Notes: a model not told the origin generated them from the letters alone. A stretch of DNA of 64,000 bases from Myxococcales bacterium (GCA_030652255.1 JAUSAZ010000108.1:20292-84291); one strand, 5' to 3'. Positions 38,674 to 47,523 are shown, numbered from the stretch's first letter. Numbers and translations: made by a program.

Positions 38674-40107
38674 GCGACGGCGCCGCCTGAGGAGGGCGAG
38701 CGCCCCGAGGCCGAGCGCCCACCACGCGCGGGGGTTGGGTGCCGTGCCGGTCGCGCGGCAGCCGCAGCCCTCGGGGCTCTGCTCGAAGAGCATCTCGCCC
38801 GCATCGCCCTCGCCCTCGCCCGCGTCGTCGGCGGGGACGCTGGCGTCGTCGGTAGGAGCGCCCGCGTCGGTGGGCGCGCCGGCGTCGTCGGTGGGCGCGC
38901 CCGCGTCGCGGGTCGACAGCGGGTCGTAGGCCTGGCCGACGAGGCGGAGCATCACGGTGGGGACCGACGGCGAGGAGGTGGCGATGAGGAAGTCGGACTC
39001 GTAGGCGCCCTCGCGGGTGGGCGTGAAGCGCACCGAGAGCGGCCGGGTGGCGCCGCCGGTCACGCAGAGCGGGTCGGTGGCCACCTCGAAGGCGGCCTCG
39101 CTCGGGGCGGTGGGGGTGAAGAGCACCGTGGCGCGGCCGGGGTTGCTGAGGGTGATCACCTCGCGGCCCTGGCGCCCGAGCTGGATGCGCCCGAGGTCGA
39201 CGCGGTATTCGGGCATCGTGGTGGCGCCCGGGAGCGTGAGGCGGATGCTCCGGTCGACGGACATCTGCTGCTCCATCGAGCTCGCGAAGGGCGCCGCGCC
39301 GTTGAACAGCGTGTCGCGGCGGGTCGTGCAGATCAGGCTCACGCACACCCGGTACTCCACCTCGACCCGGATGCGCAGCGAGCCGACGTAGCGCAGGGTG
39401 CCGTTCCAGGTGGCGGGGAGGTTCATGTCGCCGTTGGCCGTCGGCGCGACGTCGGCCTCGGGCATCGCCTCGGTGATGGCGCTCATCGCCTGCGGGAAGG
39501 AGATCTCCCGGGTGCGGACGGTGGTGGTGAGCTCGTAGCTCCCGTACACCCGGTAGTGCACGGTGTTGAGGACCGGCACGTTGTTGAGGTCGCCCTCCCG
39601 GATGAGTCGCTCGCTCGCGGTGACCCTCACCGCCGTGGGCTCGGGCTGCCACGCCCACGGCGTGAACATCGACATCCCGCGCTCGCTGCGGTCGGCCATG
39701 CCCACCCAGGCGTCGATGGGCACCGGGATCGCGAGGCCGAACAGGCGGAGCGTCGCCTGGAGGCGCAGCCCGTACTGCACCGTGAGGCGCCCGCCGTTGG
39801 GGGTGCCGATCGCGCTCACCCGCATGATCGGCGGCCACCGGGTGCGGAGCTCGCCCGGCATGTTCCAGTCGTAGTCGCCCTGGAGCAGCAGGTTGTAGTC
39901 GAGGCCGAAGTTGGTCGCGCCGAGGGTGCCGCGGAAGCCCGGGCCGAAGTCCACCTCGCCGCGGGCGGAGAACGCCATCGGCGTCGCCGCGGCCCGCACC
40001 GCGCACACCGGGTCGTCGGCCAGGGCCGTGACGGGGAATGACCACAGCCCGGCGCCGACGGACGCCAAGCACACCACGGCCCGAGTCGATGGGAAGCGCG
40101 CGCTCAT
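38665..40107 (-). CDS. Exported protein with choice-of-anchor-like domain and MYXO-CTERM-like tail
   Basis: 480 residues. Signal peptide (VVCLASVGAGLWSFPVTALA) and a long beta-rich N-terminal region (about 30-310) of unknown fold that includes CVSLICTT. An Ig-like HYDIN/ASH-type domain of the choice-of-anchor-D kind follows (about 310-400: GREVITLSNPGRATVLFTP, RPLSVRFTPTREG). A low-complexity DAGAPTD linker then leads to GCGC, a short hydrophobic helix and RRRRR, the MYXO-CTERM pattern. It starts at ATG 40105-40107, facing away from the exonuclease gene. It probably sits on the cell surface; function unknown. Confidence 0.78.
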   Translation of the reverse strand: MSARFPSTRAVVCLASVGAGLWSFPVTALADDPVCAVRAAATPMAFSARGEVDFGPGFRGTLGATNFGLDYNLLLQGDYDWNMPGELRTRWPPIMRVSAIGTPNGGRLTVQYGLRLQATLRLFGLAIPVPIDAWVGMADRSERGMSMFTPWAWQPEPTAVRVTASERLIREGDLNNVPVLNTVHYRVYGSYELTTTVRTREISFPQAMSAITEAMPEADVAPTANGDMNLPATWNGTLRYVGSLRIRVEVEYRVCVSLICTTRRDTLFNGAAPFASSMEQQMSVDRSIRLTLPGATTMPEYRVDLGRIQLGRQGREVITLSNPGRATVLFTPTAPSEAAFEVATDPLCVTGGATRPLSVRFTPTREGAYESDFLIATSSPSVPTVMLRLVGQAYDPLSTRDAGAPTDDAGAPTDAGAPTDDASVPADDAGEGEGDAGEMLFEQSPEGCGCRATGTAPNPRAWWALGLGALALLRRRRRSA

Positions 40108-40158
40108 CGTGCGAGACTCTATCACGAGGGCCCCGCGCGACGGGCGCCGCGCACTACC

Positions 40159-40989
40159 GTGACTGACGCCGATCTCCACGCCGACCTGCCGCCGCCGGAT
40201 CCGCCGTGGACGCTGCCCTTCGCGCGCTGCCCCTTCGCGCTCATCGACTGCGAGATGACCGGGCTCGACCCCGCGCGCGACGCGCTGCTGGAGGTCGCGG
40301 TGGCCCGGGTGCAGGGGGGCGTGCTGCTCGATCGCTACACCACGCTGCTGCGCACCGAGGTGCCCAGCGTGCCCGGGGCCGCGGCGCTGCACGGCATCGA
40401 ACCCGCGGCGGTGCTCGACGCGCCGGACTTCGCGGAGGTCGCCCCGAGGCTCGACGCGCTGCTCGACGGGGCGGTGCCGGTGATGCACGGGGTCGACCTC
40501 GACGTGCGCTTCCTCGATCGGGCCTTCGCCGACGCGGGCAACCCCCGGCGCGTCGGCCCCGCGCTCGACACCCTGCGCCTCGCCCGCCGGGCCCTGCACG
40601 CGCGGCACTACAACCTCTCGGCGCTCTGCGGCCCGCTCGACCTCGGGCCGGTGCGCTGGCACCGCGCGGGCGAGGACGTGCGCGCCCTCGTCGCGCTCTT
40701 CGCGCGGCTCTGCGCCGCCCTCGACCCGGTCGACGCCATGGACCTCTGGCAGGTGCGCGCCGCCGACGGGCGGGTGCAGGTGCGCGCCGCGATCGCGGAG
40801 ACCCTCGCCGAGGCGGCGGGCACGGCGCGGCCCATCCGCATGGTGGTGCGCACGCCGGGCCACGCCGAGCGGGAGCTCACGGCGAGGGTGCTGTGGTTTC
40901 GCCCGCCGCACGTCGGGCTCTCGCGGGCGGGAACCGCGCCGGTGCCTGCGATCCTGCGCGCCGACCGGGTGCTCCGCGTCGTCGGGTGA
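40159..40989 (+). CDS. DEDDh 3'-5' exonuclease (DnaQ/epsilon-like)
   Basis: 276 residues from GTG 40159. Exo I is IDCEMTG (D and E metal ligands), Exo II is MHGVDLDVRFLD and Exo III is HRAGEDVRAL with catalytic His and Asp; HGIEP also matches the epsilon-type loop. All five DEDDh residues appear to be present, so it should degrade DNA or RNA 3' ends. About 70 C-terminal residues (VVRTPGHAERELTARVLWF on) form an extra domain that I do not recognise. It may serve DNA repair or RNA trimming; the context gives no further clue. Confidence 0.85.
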   Translation: MTDADLHADLPPPDPPWTLPFARCPFALIDCEMTGLDPARDALLEVAVARVQGGVLLDRYTTLLRTEVPSVPGAAALHGIEPAAVLDAPDFAEVAPRLDALLDGAVPVMHGVDLDVRFLDRAFADAGNPRRVGPALDTLRLARRALHARHYNLSALCGPLDLGPVRWHRAGEDVRALVALFARLCAALDPVDAMDLWQVRAADGRVQVRAAIAETLAEAAGTARPIRMVVRTPGHAERELTARVLWFRPPHVGLSRAGTAPVPAILRADRVLRVVG

Positions 40990-41071
40990 CCGCTCGCCGC
41001 GCGCCCGCGACCGCTCACCGGGAGCGCGGGGTGCTCGCGCCCGCGGCGGCGCGTATGGTCGCCGGGCAGCG

Positions 41072-42148
41072 ATGAGAGAGCCCACCCTCGACCTCGTGGC
41101 CCTGGTCCGCGACACGGTGCGCGAGGCGATGCGCTCGTGGCGCCTGCCGGCCACCCTGGTGCTGGGCGTGGGCTTCGGGGTGCTGGAGGCCGAGGCCACG
41201 CAGCGCGACGTCGCCCTGCTCTTCGGCCCCTTCGCGGCGCTCTACACCCTGCTGCTCGGGCCGCTGGCCTGGCGCGCCCTGCTCCCACTGGAGGAGGACG
41301 GCCGCCGGGGGGAGAAGCTCCTGCGCGCGCTGCTCGCCCTGGGCGTGGCGACGGCGCTCTTCTCGGGCCTGGTCACCCTCTACCGCGGCTTCGCGGGGGC
41401 GGTGCACATCTACCGGGTCTACGCGATGGGGCAGCCGCGCGAGGTGCTCGTGGCGTGGCTGCTCTTCGTCATCGGCGGCTGGGGCCTCGCCCGGGACATC
41501 CAGCTCGAGCAGCGCCTCGACCGCACGCTCGGCTCGCACCAGCGCCTCGCCGCGCAGCTCGCCGCGGCGCAGCTCGACGCCCTGCGCGCCGACCTCGACC
41601 CGCACTTCCTCTTCAACGCCCTCAACGCCATCGCCAGCCAGTGCGCCAGCGACCCGGTGGCCGCGGAGGACAACGTGGTGCGCCTCTCGACGCTGCTGCG
41701 CGCGGTGCTCGACACCCGGCAGCGCCCGCTGCACCCGCTCGACGACGAGCTCGCCCTGGCCCGGGACTACACCGGGCTGCTCGAGGCGCGCTACCCCGCG
41801 CTGCGGGTGTCCATCGAGCGCGACGAGGCGCTGGCCGCGGTGGACGTCCCGCCGCTGGTGCTCCAGCCGCTGCTGGAGAACGCCGTGCGCCACGGCCGCG
41901 TCGCCGACGGGCCCATCACGGTGACGGCGAGCGCGCGGGGCGCCGACCTGGTGCTCACGGTGCGCAGCCCCGGCGCCTTCGACGGGCCGCGCGCGGGCGG
42001 CCTCGGCCTCGACCTCGTGCGCCGGCGCGTGGCGCTGGCGTGGGGCGAGCGCGGGGAGTTTTCCATCGTCGCGGAGTCGGCGATGACGGTGGCGACGGTG
42101 GTCGCGCGCGGGGTGCTGCGCGCCGACGGGAGGACAGGAGCGACATGA
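41072..42148 (+). CDS. LytS/YehU-type sensor histidine kinase
   Basis: 358 residues. About four membrane segments lie within residues 28-140, with little extracytoplasmic sequence, followed by a coiled segment and the His_kinase box ADLDPHFLFNALN, phospho-acceptor H178. The ATPase part has VLQPLLENAVRHG (N box) and GGLGLDLVRRR (G box). The stop overlaps the response-regulator ATG by four bases (ATGA). The sensed signal is unknown; the compact membrane part suggests a membrane or small-molecule cue. Confidence 0.92.
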   Translation: MREPTLDLVALVRDTVREAMRSWRLPATLVLGVGFGVLEAEATQRDVALLFGPFAALYTLLLGPLAWRALLPLEEDGRRGEKLLRALLALGVATALFSGLVTLYRGFAGAVHIYRVYAMGQPREVLVAWLLFVIGGWGLARDIQLEQRLDRTLGSHQRLAAQLAAAQLDALRADLDPHFLFNALNAIASQCASDPVAAEDNVVRLSTLLRAVLDTRQRPLHPLDDELALARDYTGLLEARYPALRVSIERDEALAAVDVPPLVLQPLLENAVRHGRVADGPITVTASARGADLVLTVRSPGAFDGPRAGGLGLDLVRRRVALAWGERGEFSIVAESAMTVATVVARGVLRADGRTGAT

Positions 42149-42900
42149 CGGCACGCGCGGTGATCATCGACGACGAGCAGCCCGCGAGGCAGCGCCTGGC
42201 GCGGCTCATCCGGGAGGGCCTCGGGGGGCGGGTGACGGTGGTGGGCGAGGCCGCCGACGGCGAGTCGGGGCTCGCGCTCATCGAGCAGGAGGGCCCCGAC
42301 CTGGCCTTCGTCGACGTGCAGATGCCCGGCATGGACGGCATCGCGATGGTGGCCCACGTGCTGGCGCCCGCGCCGTACGTGATCTTCACCACCGCCCACG
42401 ACCGCTACGCCATCGACGCCTTCGACGCCGGGGCCATCGACTACCTGCTCAAGCCCTTCGACGGGGCGAGGCTCGCGAAGGCCGTCGCCCGCGCGGAGTC
42501 GCTCGGGATGCGGGCCCGCGCCGAGGAGGTGCTCGCGCCGCTGCGGTCACCCACGAGCGCGCCGCGCCCGCTGGCCGACCGGCTGCCGGTGAGCGTGGCG
42601 GGCCGCACGCTGCTCGTGCCCGTGGCGGAGATCTCGCACTGCGTCGTGGAGCACGAGCTCGTGACGGTGCACACCCTCAAGGGCAGCCACACGACGGACT
42701 ACACCCTCGCGGCGCTGGAGGCGCGGCTCGACACGACGCGCTTCTTCCGCGCGCACCGGGCGCTGCTGGTGAACCTCGACCACGTCGCGGTGATCGATGA
42801 CATGGCCGGGGGGAGGGCGGTGCTGGTCACCCACGCGGGCGAGCGGCTGGTGGTGTCGCGGCAGTCGTCGCGACGCCTGCGGCAGCTGCTTCAGCTGTGA
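42145..42900 (+). CDS. LytTR-family response regulator
   Basis: 251 residues. Receiver domain residues 1-120: acidic pair D9-D10, phospho-acceptor D57 (LAFVDVQMPGMDG) and conserved K103 (DYLLKPFD). A LytTR DNA-binding domain fills about 148-250 with HCVVEHELVTVHTLKG and FFRAHRALLVNLDHV. It pairs with the kinase gene just upstream. LytTR regulators bind two direct repeats near target promoters; I do not see an obvious site next to this pair. The stop overlaps the convergent 42891 gene by ten bases. Confidence 0.93.
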   Translation: MTARAVIIDDEQPARQRLARLIREGLGGRVTVVGEAADGESGLALIEQEGPDLAFVDVQMPGMDGIAMVAHVLAPAPYVIFTTAHDRYAIDAFDAGAIDYLLKPFDGARLAKAVARAESLGMRARAEEVLAPLRSPTSAPRPLADRLPVSVAGRTLLVPVAEISHCVVEHELVTVHTLKGSHTTDYTLAALEARLDTTRFFRAHRALLVNLDHVAVIDDMAGGRAVLVTHAGERLVVSRQSSRRLRQLLQL

Positions 42901-43268
42901 GCGTTGGAGGGGGCGTCGCGGCGGGCCACGGCGCGACCCTCGGCGGTGTAGCGCGCGAGCACGGCGGCTTCGGCCTGAAGCCAGTCGCCGAAGGGGCTGC
43001 CGCCGCGGAAGCCCCGCGCGCGGGCCAGGGCGTGGGCCTCGGCGCGAACGACGTCCTCGAAGTCCGCGCGGGCCACGACGACGGGCGCCGCGACGACGAC
43101 GGGCGCCGTGACGACGACGGGCGCCGCGACGACGACGGGCGCCGCCACGACCGGGGCTGCCTCGACGGACGTCTTCGCGCTCGCCTTGATCTCCTTCGCC
43201 GGGGTCTTGGCGGTGGACTTCTTCGTGCTGGTGGTGGCCTTCGCGGGGGTGGTCTTCTTGGTGGTCAT
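42891..43268 (-). CDS. DUF2934 protein with histone-H1-like Lys/Ala N-terminus
   Basis: 125 residues. The first 37 residues are Lys/Thr/Ala-rich (MTTKKTTPAKATTSTKKS) like a histone H1 tail, followed by four VVVAAP-type hexapeptide repeats (about 47-75). The C-terminal part (RAEAHALARARGFRGGSP, then FGDWLQAEAAVLARY) matches DUF2934. GGAG lies about nine bases upstream of the ATG at 43266-43268. A basic tail plus a small helical domain suggests nucleic-acid or protein packing, but no function is known. It converges with the LytTR gene and diverges from the M28 peptidase. Confidence 0.75.
   Translation of the reverse strand: MTTKKTTPAKATTSTKKSTAKTPAKEIKASAKTSVEAAPVVAAPVVVAAPVVVTAPVVVAAPVVVARADFEDVVRAEAHALARARGFRGGSPFGDWLQAEAAVLARYTAEGRAVARRDAPSNAHS
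43075..43146. repeat. Four copies of an 18-base tandem repeat (coding)
   Basis: Four near-identical units of 18 bases, ACGACGACGGGCGCCGCG with single-base changes, encode the (V/T)AAPVVV hexapeptide runs of the DUF2934 protein on the minus strand. The very low divergence between units makes copy-number variation between strains likely. Confidence 0.9.
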
Positions 43269-43363
43269 GCTGGAGCTCCGTTTGTCTGCGCCGGGTGGAA
43301 GCACGGCGGAGCATCGCCTGTCCAGTTTCTTGCGTCCTGCGGGCGTGCGAACCTGCGCGCCCG

Positions 43364-44437
43364 ATGAAGCCCCCTCCGTTCGTGCTCCCCGTGGCCGCCC
43401 TCGCGCTCATGGCGTGTCCCTCCGCGACGGTGCCCGTCGACGCCGCCGCGACCATCGACGCCAGGGCCCTCGACGCCGCGGCTGATGCCGGGCCCGCGGC
43501 CCTCGACGTCCCCGCCGCGGCCTGCGGCCCGTCGAGCCCGGAGGCGCTCTCGGCCTGCGTGCGCGAGGCCGACCTCACCCGCGACCTCACCACCGTGGCG
43601 ACGGCCCGGCCCCCGGCGAGCGCCGGGCACGACGCGGTGCGCGACCTCTGCGCCGAGCGCTTCGCGGCGCTGGGCTACACCGTCGAGCGCCACGACTACG
43701 GCACGGGCATCAACGTCATCGGCGTGAAGCCCGGCCTCGACGCCGCGGCCGGCCGGGTGCTGCTCTCCGCCCACTACGACCACATCGCGGGGTGCCCGGG
43801 CGCCGACGACAACGGCACCGGCGTCGCGGGGGTGCTGGAGGCCGCGCGGGTGCTGGCGCCGGGTCGCTACGAGCGCACGCTGGTCGTGGCCTGCTGGGAC
43901 GAGGAGGAGCGCGGGCTCGTCGGGTCGACCGCGTACGCCCGCCGGGCGCAGGCCGCCGGCGAGGCCATCGCGGTGGCGTACGTGTTCGAGATGATCGGGT
44001 TTCGTTCGAGCGCGCCCGAGAGCCAGCGGCTGCCGCCGGGGCTCAACCTGGTCTTCCCCCGGCAGGCCGCGCAGATTCGCGAGAACGACAACCGCGGGGA
44101 CTTCATCACCCTCATCGCCAACGACAGCGCCCGCGACGCCGCGACGGCCATCGAGCGCGCCGCCGCCGCGGTCTCGCTCCCGACGGTGGCGCTCTTCCTC
44201 ACCGCCGCGCAGACCCGCTCGGCGCTCTACGGCGACCTCCAGCGCTCCGACCACGCACCCTTCTGGGCCGCGGGCTACCCCGCCATCCAGATCACGGACA
44301 CCGCGGAGTTTCGCAACCCGCACTACCACTGCCGCTCGGGGCAGGACTCCGTCGACACCCTCGACCCGGCCTTCATGCGCCAGGTGGTCCAGGCCACCGT
44401 CGGGTCCGCCGCCGTGACCCTCGGCGTGCGGCCCTGA
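43364..44437 (+). CDS. M28-family zinc peptidase lipoprotein
   Basis: 357 residues from ATG 43364. A lipoprotein signal ends at LALMAC (Cys18), followed by an Ala/Asp-rich linker. The M28 core has SAHYDHIAG (H137, D139), GADDNGTGVAG (bridging D149), and CWDEEERGL with the catalytic Glu pair near 180-182. The late metal His is probably in SDHAPFWAAGYP. It should act as an aminopeptidase or carboxypeptidase at the cell envelope. It is divergent from the DUF2934 gene and 111 bases from the next gene. Confidence 0.88.
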   Translation: MKPPPFVLPVAALALMACPSATVPVDAAATIDARALDAAADAGPAALDVPAAACGPSSPEALSACVREADLTRDLTTVATARPPASAGHDAVRDLCAERFAALGYTVERHDYGTGINVIGVKPGLDAAAGRVLLSAHYDHIAGCPGADDNGTGVAGVLEAARVLAPGRYERTLVVACWDEEERGLVGSTAYARRAQAAGEAIAVAYVFEMIGFRSSAPESQRLPPGLNLVFPRQAAQIRENDNRGDFITLIANDSARDAATAIERAAAAVSLPTVALFLTAAQTRSALYGDLQRSDHAPFWAAGYPAIQITDTAEFRNPHYHCRSGQDSVDTLDPAFMRQVVQATVGSAAVTLGVRP

Positions 44438-44459
44438 GCCCGTCCCCCGCGGGGGGGGT

Positions 44460-44479
44460 GCTTACGGGACGACGTAAGC
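44460..44479. promoter_or_regulatory. Perfect 7-base inverted repeat between M28 and DUF2167 genes
   Basis: GCTTACG and CGTAAGC flank a 6-base spacer, 23 bases after the M28 stop and 70 bases before the DUF2167 start. No T-run follows, so an operator or a weak terminator are both possible. Confidence 0.35.
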
Positions 44480-44548
44480 CGTGGTAGCGAATCGGGGGTC
44501 GTCCGTGGGGGCGGCGCAACCCGATCGTCGGGGGGGGAGCACACGAAC

Positions 44549-45550
44549 ATGAAGAGATCATGGGTGGTGGTGGCGCTGGTCGTGTCGGCGGCGCTCCCGG
44601 CGTCGAGCGCGTGGGCGCAGGACGCCGGGGGGGCCGCGGTCGAGGCCCCCGCGGGGATGGTGGTGCCGCTCGCGGACGGAGGGACGCTCACCCTCGACGG
44701 CGAGCAGGCCGCGCAGGTGCGGCGCCTCCAGGAGCTCGACGACTCGCTCCAGTACCGCACCGGCGAGGTGCCCATCGGCGACAACCTCGCGACGCTGCGG
44801 CTCGGGCCGGAGTTTCGCTACCTCGACCCGCCGCAGGCCGCGCGGGTGCTCGAGGCCTGGGGCAACCCGCCCGGTCCCGCGACGCTGGGGATGGTCATCC
44901 CCGCGGCGACCTCGCCCTTCGCGGACGACGGGTGGGGCGTGGTGATCACCCACACGAGCGACGGACACGTTTCCGACTCGGACGCCGACGAGGTCAACTA
45001 CGACGAGGTGCTCACCTCGATGAGGGAAGACGCCGCGCGCAACAGCGGCGAGCGCGTACGGCAGGGACTCCCGGGGTACTCGCTCGTCGGCTGGGCCGAG
45101 CGCCCCCACTACGACCGCGCTACGCACATCCTCTACTGGGCCAAGGACATCGACTTCCACGGCCCGACGCACACGCTCAACTACGCGATGCGCTTCCTCG
45201 GGCGCACCGGGGTGCTGGAGATGAACGCCGTGGCGCCGCTCCCCGCGCTCCCGGCGATGCGCACGCAGATGGAGGCGCTGCGCCGCCAGGTGGCCTTCCA
45301 GCAGGGCAGCCGCTACAGCGACTTCGTGCCGAGCACCGACCGCGTCGCGGCCTACGGTGTCGGGGCCCTGGTCGCCGGCAAGGTGCTCGCGAAGGTGGGC
45401 TTCTTCAAGCTGCTGGTGGGCTTCCTCATCGCGGGCAAGAAGCTCGTCGCGGCGGCGGCGGTCGCGCTCTTCGCGGGCGTGCGCTCGCTCTTCGGCCGCA
45501 AGGGCGCCCACGACCCCACGGCGGGAGCGCCCCCGCCGCCGGCGCCCTGA
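44549..45550 (+). CDS. DUF2167 membrane protein
   Basis: 333 residues. Signal peptide ending near SSAWAQ (about 23), then a DUF2167 exoplasmic domain (about 40-240: NLATLRLGPEFRYLDPPQAA, GWGVVITHTSDGHVSD, PHYDRATHILYWAKD). C-terminal hydrophobic segments GVGALVAGKVLAKVGF and LVGFLIAGKKLVAAAAV anchor it. GGGGAG precedes the ATG at 44549. The family is uncharacterised; envelope location is the safe statement. Its 3' end overlaps the glucokinase frame on the other strand by 199 bases. Confidence 0.85.
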   Translation: MKRSWVVVALVVSAALPASSAWAQDAGGAAVEAPAGMVVPLADGGTLTLDGEQAAQVRRLQELDDSLQYRTGEVPIGDNLATLRLGPEFRYLDPPQAARVLEAWGNPPGPATLGMVIPAATSPFADDGWGVVITHTSDGHVSDSDADEVNYDEVLTSMREDAARNSGERVRQGLPGYSLVGWAERPHYDRATHILYWAKDIDFHGPTHTLNYAMRFLGRTGVLEMNAVAPLPALPAMRTQMEALRRQVAFQQGSRYSDFVPSTDRVAAYGVGALVAGKVLAKVGFFKLLVGFLIAGKKLVAAAAVALFAGVRSLFGRKGAHDPTAGAPPPPAP

Positions 45551-46533
45551 GGGGCTAAGAGCGCCGCCCGCGCCGCGCCGCGGAGGCCGAGCGACTCGTC
45601 GGTCACCACCCACACCGGCACCGACTCCGCGATGGGGCGCATGCGCCCCTTGTCGCGGAAGGCCGAGGTGAAGCCGCCGAGGAGCATCCGCGGCAGCACC
45701 TTCGCCGCGATGCCGCCCGCCAGGAACACCCCCCCGTAGGCCAGCGACCGGATCGCCGCGTCGCCCGCCGCCGCGCCATACGCTCCGATGAACAGGTCGA
45801 GCGCCGCCGCGCAGAGCGGGTCGGCCCCCGCGACGCCGTACGCGCCGATCACCGCCGAGGGGTCGTCGCGCTCCATCTGCTCGCGCACCGCGGCCGACTC
45901 GGGCATCGCCTCCTCGTCGCGCAGGAAGCGATAGATCTCGCGCAGCCCGGCGCCCGACACGACGCGCTCGACGGACACCCGCCCGCCGAGCTCGCGGCGC
46001 ATCCAGCCGAGCAGCCGGTCTTCGCGCTCGCTGCGGGGCGCGAAGCCCACGTGGCCCCCTTCGCCGGGCAGCACCCGCGGGCCGTCGCCGCCCGACACCA
46101 CCAGGGCCTCGCCGAGGCCGGTGCCGGCGCCGATGACCACCCGCGGGGCGCCCGGCTCGATGCGCCCCGGCTGGAGCTCGACGAGGGCGTCGACGGCGAC
46201 GGCGAGCGTCCCCCAGGCGGCGGCGGCGAAGTCGTTGAGCAGCCACACCGAGCCGAGGCCCGTCGCGGCGGCGAGCGCGTCGCCGTCGATGTGCCACGGC
46301 AGGTTGGTGGTGCGGCAGCGGTTGTCGGCGACCGGGCCGGCGACGGCCAGCGAGGCCCGCGCGACCGGCGCGCCGACCTGGGCGAGCCAGGCGCGGACGT
46401 GGGCGTCGAGGTCGGGCGCCGAGGCGCTGGGGTAGCGGTGCTCGTCGGAGAGGGCGACGGCGCCGTCGTCGGCGAGGGTGGCGAGGGCGAGGCGGGTGGT
46501 GGTGCCGCCGATGTCACCGACGAGCAGGCGCAT
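45352..46533 (-). CDS. glk: Glucokinase with unusual C-terminal extension
   Basis: Phosphorylates glucose with ATP. The N-terminal phosphate motif GDIGGTTTR (6-14), WLLNDFAAAAWG, and RVVIGAGTGLGEALV with GEGGHVGF identify a ROK-unrelated, proteobacterial-type Glk. The family usually ends near VVTDESLGLRGAARAAL (about residue 330). Here no stop occurs there and the frame continues for about 65 residues of low-complexity Ala/Pro/Ser/Lys sequence antisense to the DUF2167 gene, ending at 45352. The total is 393 residues. The extension is probably a by-product of stop loss in a GC-rich genome. It starts at ATG 46531-46533, six bases after the 46540 methyltransferase. Confidence 0.87.
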   Translation of the reverse strand: MRLLVGDIGGTTTRLALATLADDGAVALSDEHRYPSASAPDLDAHVRAWLAQVGAPVARASLAVAGPVADNRCRTTNLPWHIDGDALAAATGLGSVWLLNDFAAAAWGTLAVAVDALVELQPGRIEPGAPRVVIGAGTGLGEALVVSGGDGPRVLPGEGGHVGFAPRSEREDRLLGWMRRELGGRVSVERVVSGAGLREIYRFLRDEEAMPESAAVREQMERDDPSAVIGAYGVAGADPLCAAALDLFIGAYGAAAGDAAIRSLAYGGVFLAGGIAAKVLPRMLLGGFTSAFRDKGRMRPIAESVPVWVVTDESLGLRGAARAALLAPQGAGGGGAPAVGSWAPLRPKSERTPAKSATAAAATSFLPAMRKPTSSLKKPTFASTLPATRAPTP

Positions 46534-46539
46534 GAGCGG

Positions 46540-47523
46540 CTAGAAGGGGGCCATGCCCGACGGGGCCGCGGGGATGGACTCGAGCTCGATGGCCCGGGCG
46601 GCGCGGGCGAGGGGGTGGCCCTCGCGCACCAGCACCAGCCAGATGCCCAGCACCGAGAGCTCCTCGGGCGAGAGCGAGCGGTAGGGCTCGGCGAGCGAGG
46701 CGCGCAGCGTCGAGACGCGCTCCGGGGAGATGCGCCGGGTGGCCGAGACGTGCACCGGCGTGAACCCGTACTGCTGCGCGACGTCGAGGTACCCATGGGC
46801 GCGCACCCGGTTGGGCTCGCCGATGTGCGTCGTGAGCGAGCGGTACAGCTTCTCGGGGAAGAGCAGGAAGTCGAGCTCGTGGTCCCACTCGAAGCCGTGG
46901 CTGCGCATGTCGACCTTGTGGATGAGCACGGCGTCGTCGGTGGTGAGGTCGCGCAGCTCGCGGTGCAGCGCCGTGAGGTCGCGCACGTGCTCGAGCACCG
47001 CCCGGGAGATGACCAGGTCGTAGCGCCGCCCGGTGGCCTTGAGCGAGGCCGCGTCGCGGTGCACGCGCCCGCCCGCCAGCAGGGCGTCGACGCGCGAGGG
47101 GTCGTCGCCGGCGCGGGTGAGCAGGGCCTCGTAGAGGGCGCGCAGCCGCGAGGGGTCGCGGGTCTGGAGGTCGAAGGCGTCGTAGCCGTCGACGCTGAGC
47201 GCCCCGCGCTGGCGCGCGAGCATGGCCACCGCGCGGGTGTTGCCGGGGCCGAGCTCGAGCACCGTGCGACCCTTGAAGAGCGCGTGGCCGTCGGACTCGC
47301 ACACGCCCGAGTGCGCGGCGATGCGCTCGTAGTCCTCGACGACGCCCTCGAAGTAGTCGAGGGCCGCGTCGCCCTCCGCGTCGCCGCCGCGGCCGGTCAC
47401 GTTGGTGAGGCGCATGAGGCCGTTGGCCAGGGAGGGCGCGTGGCGGAACGCGAGGTTTCGTCCGAGCAGATAGCCCGTCACCGCGCCCATCCATAGTAGT
47501 TTCGTCGGTCGGATTCCGGTCAC
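46540..47523 (-). CDS. Class I SAM-dependent methyltransferase
   Basis: 327 residues. The N-terminal 30-40 residues are basic and hydrophobic (LLWMGAVTGYLLGRNLAF), perhaps a membrane-associated helix. Motif I is TVLELGPGNTRAVAML (about 93), then SVDGYDAFDL and RRYDLVISRAVLEHV. The frame starts with GTG 47521-47523; ATG 47490 is a possible alternative. It is cotranscribed with glk. The substrate is not shown; the layout is like methyltransferases acting on glycans or lipids. Confidence 0.75.
   Translation of the reverse strand: MTGIRPTKLLWMGAVTGYLLGRNLAFRHAPSLANGLMRLTNVTGRGGDAEGDAALDYFEGVVEDYERIAAHSGVCESDGHALFKGRTVLELGPGNTRAVAMLARQRGALSVDGYDAFDLQTRDPSRLRALYEALLTRAGDDPSRVDALLAGGRVHRDAASLKATGRRYDLVISRAVLEHVRDLTALHRELRDLTTDDAVLIHKVDMRSHGFEWDHELDFLLFPEKLYRSLTTHIGEPNRVRAHGYLDVAQQYGFTPVHVSATRRISPERVSTLRASLAEPYRSLSPEELSVLGIWLVLVREGHPLARAARAIELESIPAAPSGMAPF

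Noticed and set aside
43075..43146. Possible CRISPR array
   Set aside because: The units are contiguous 18-base coding repeats with no spacers.
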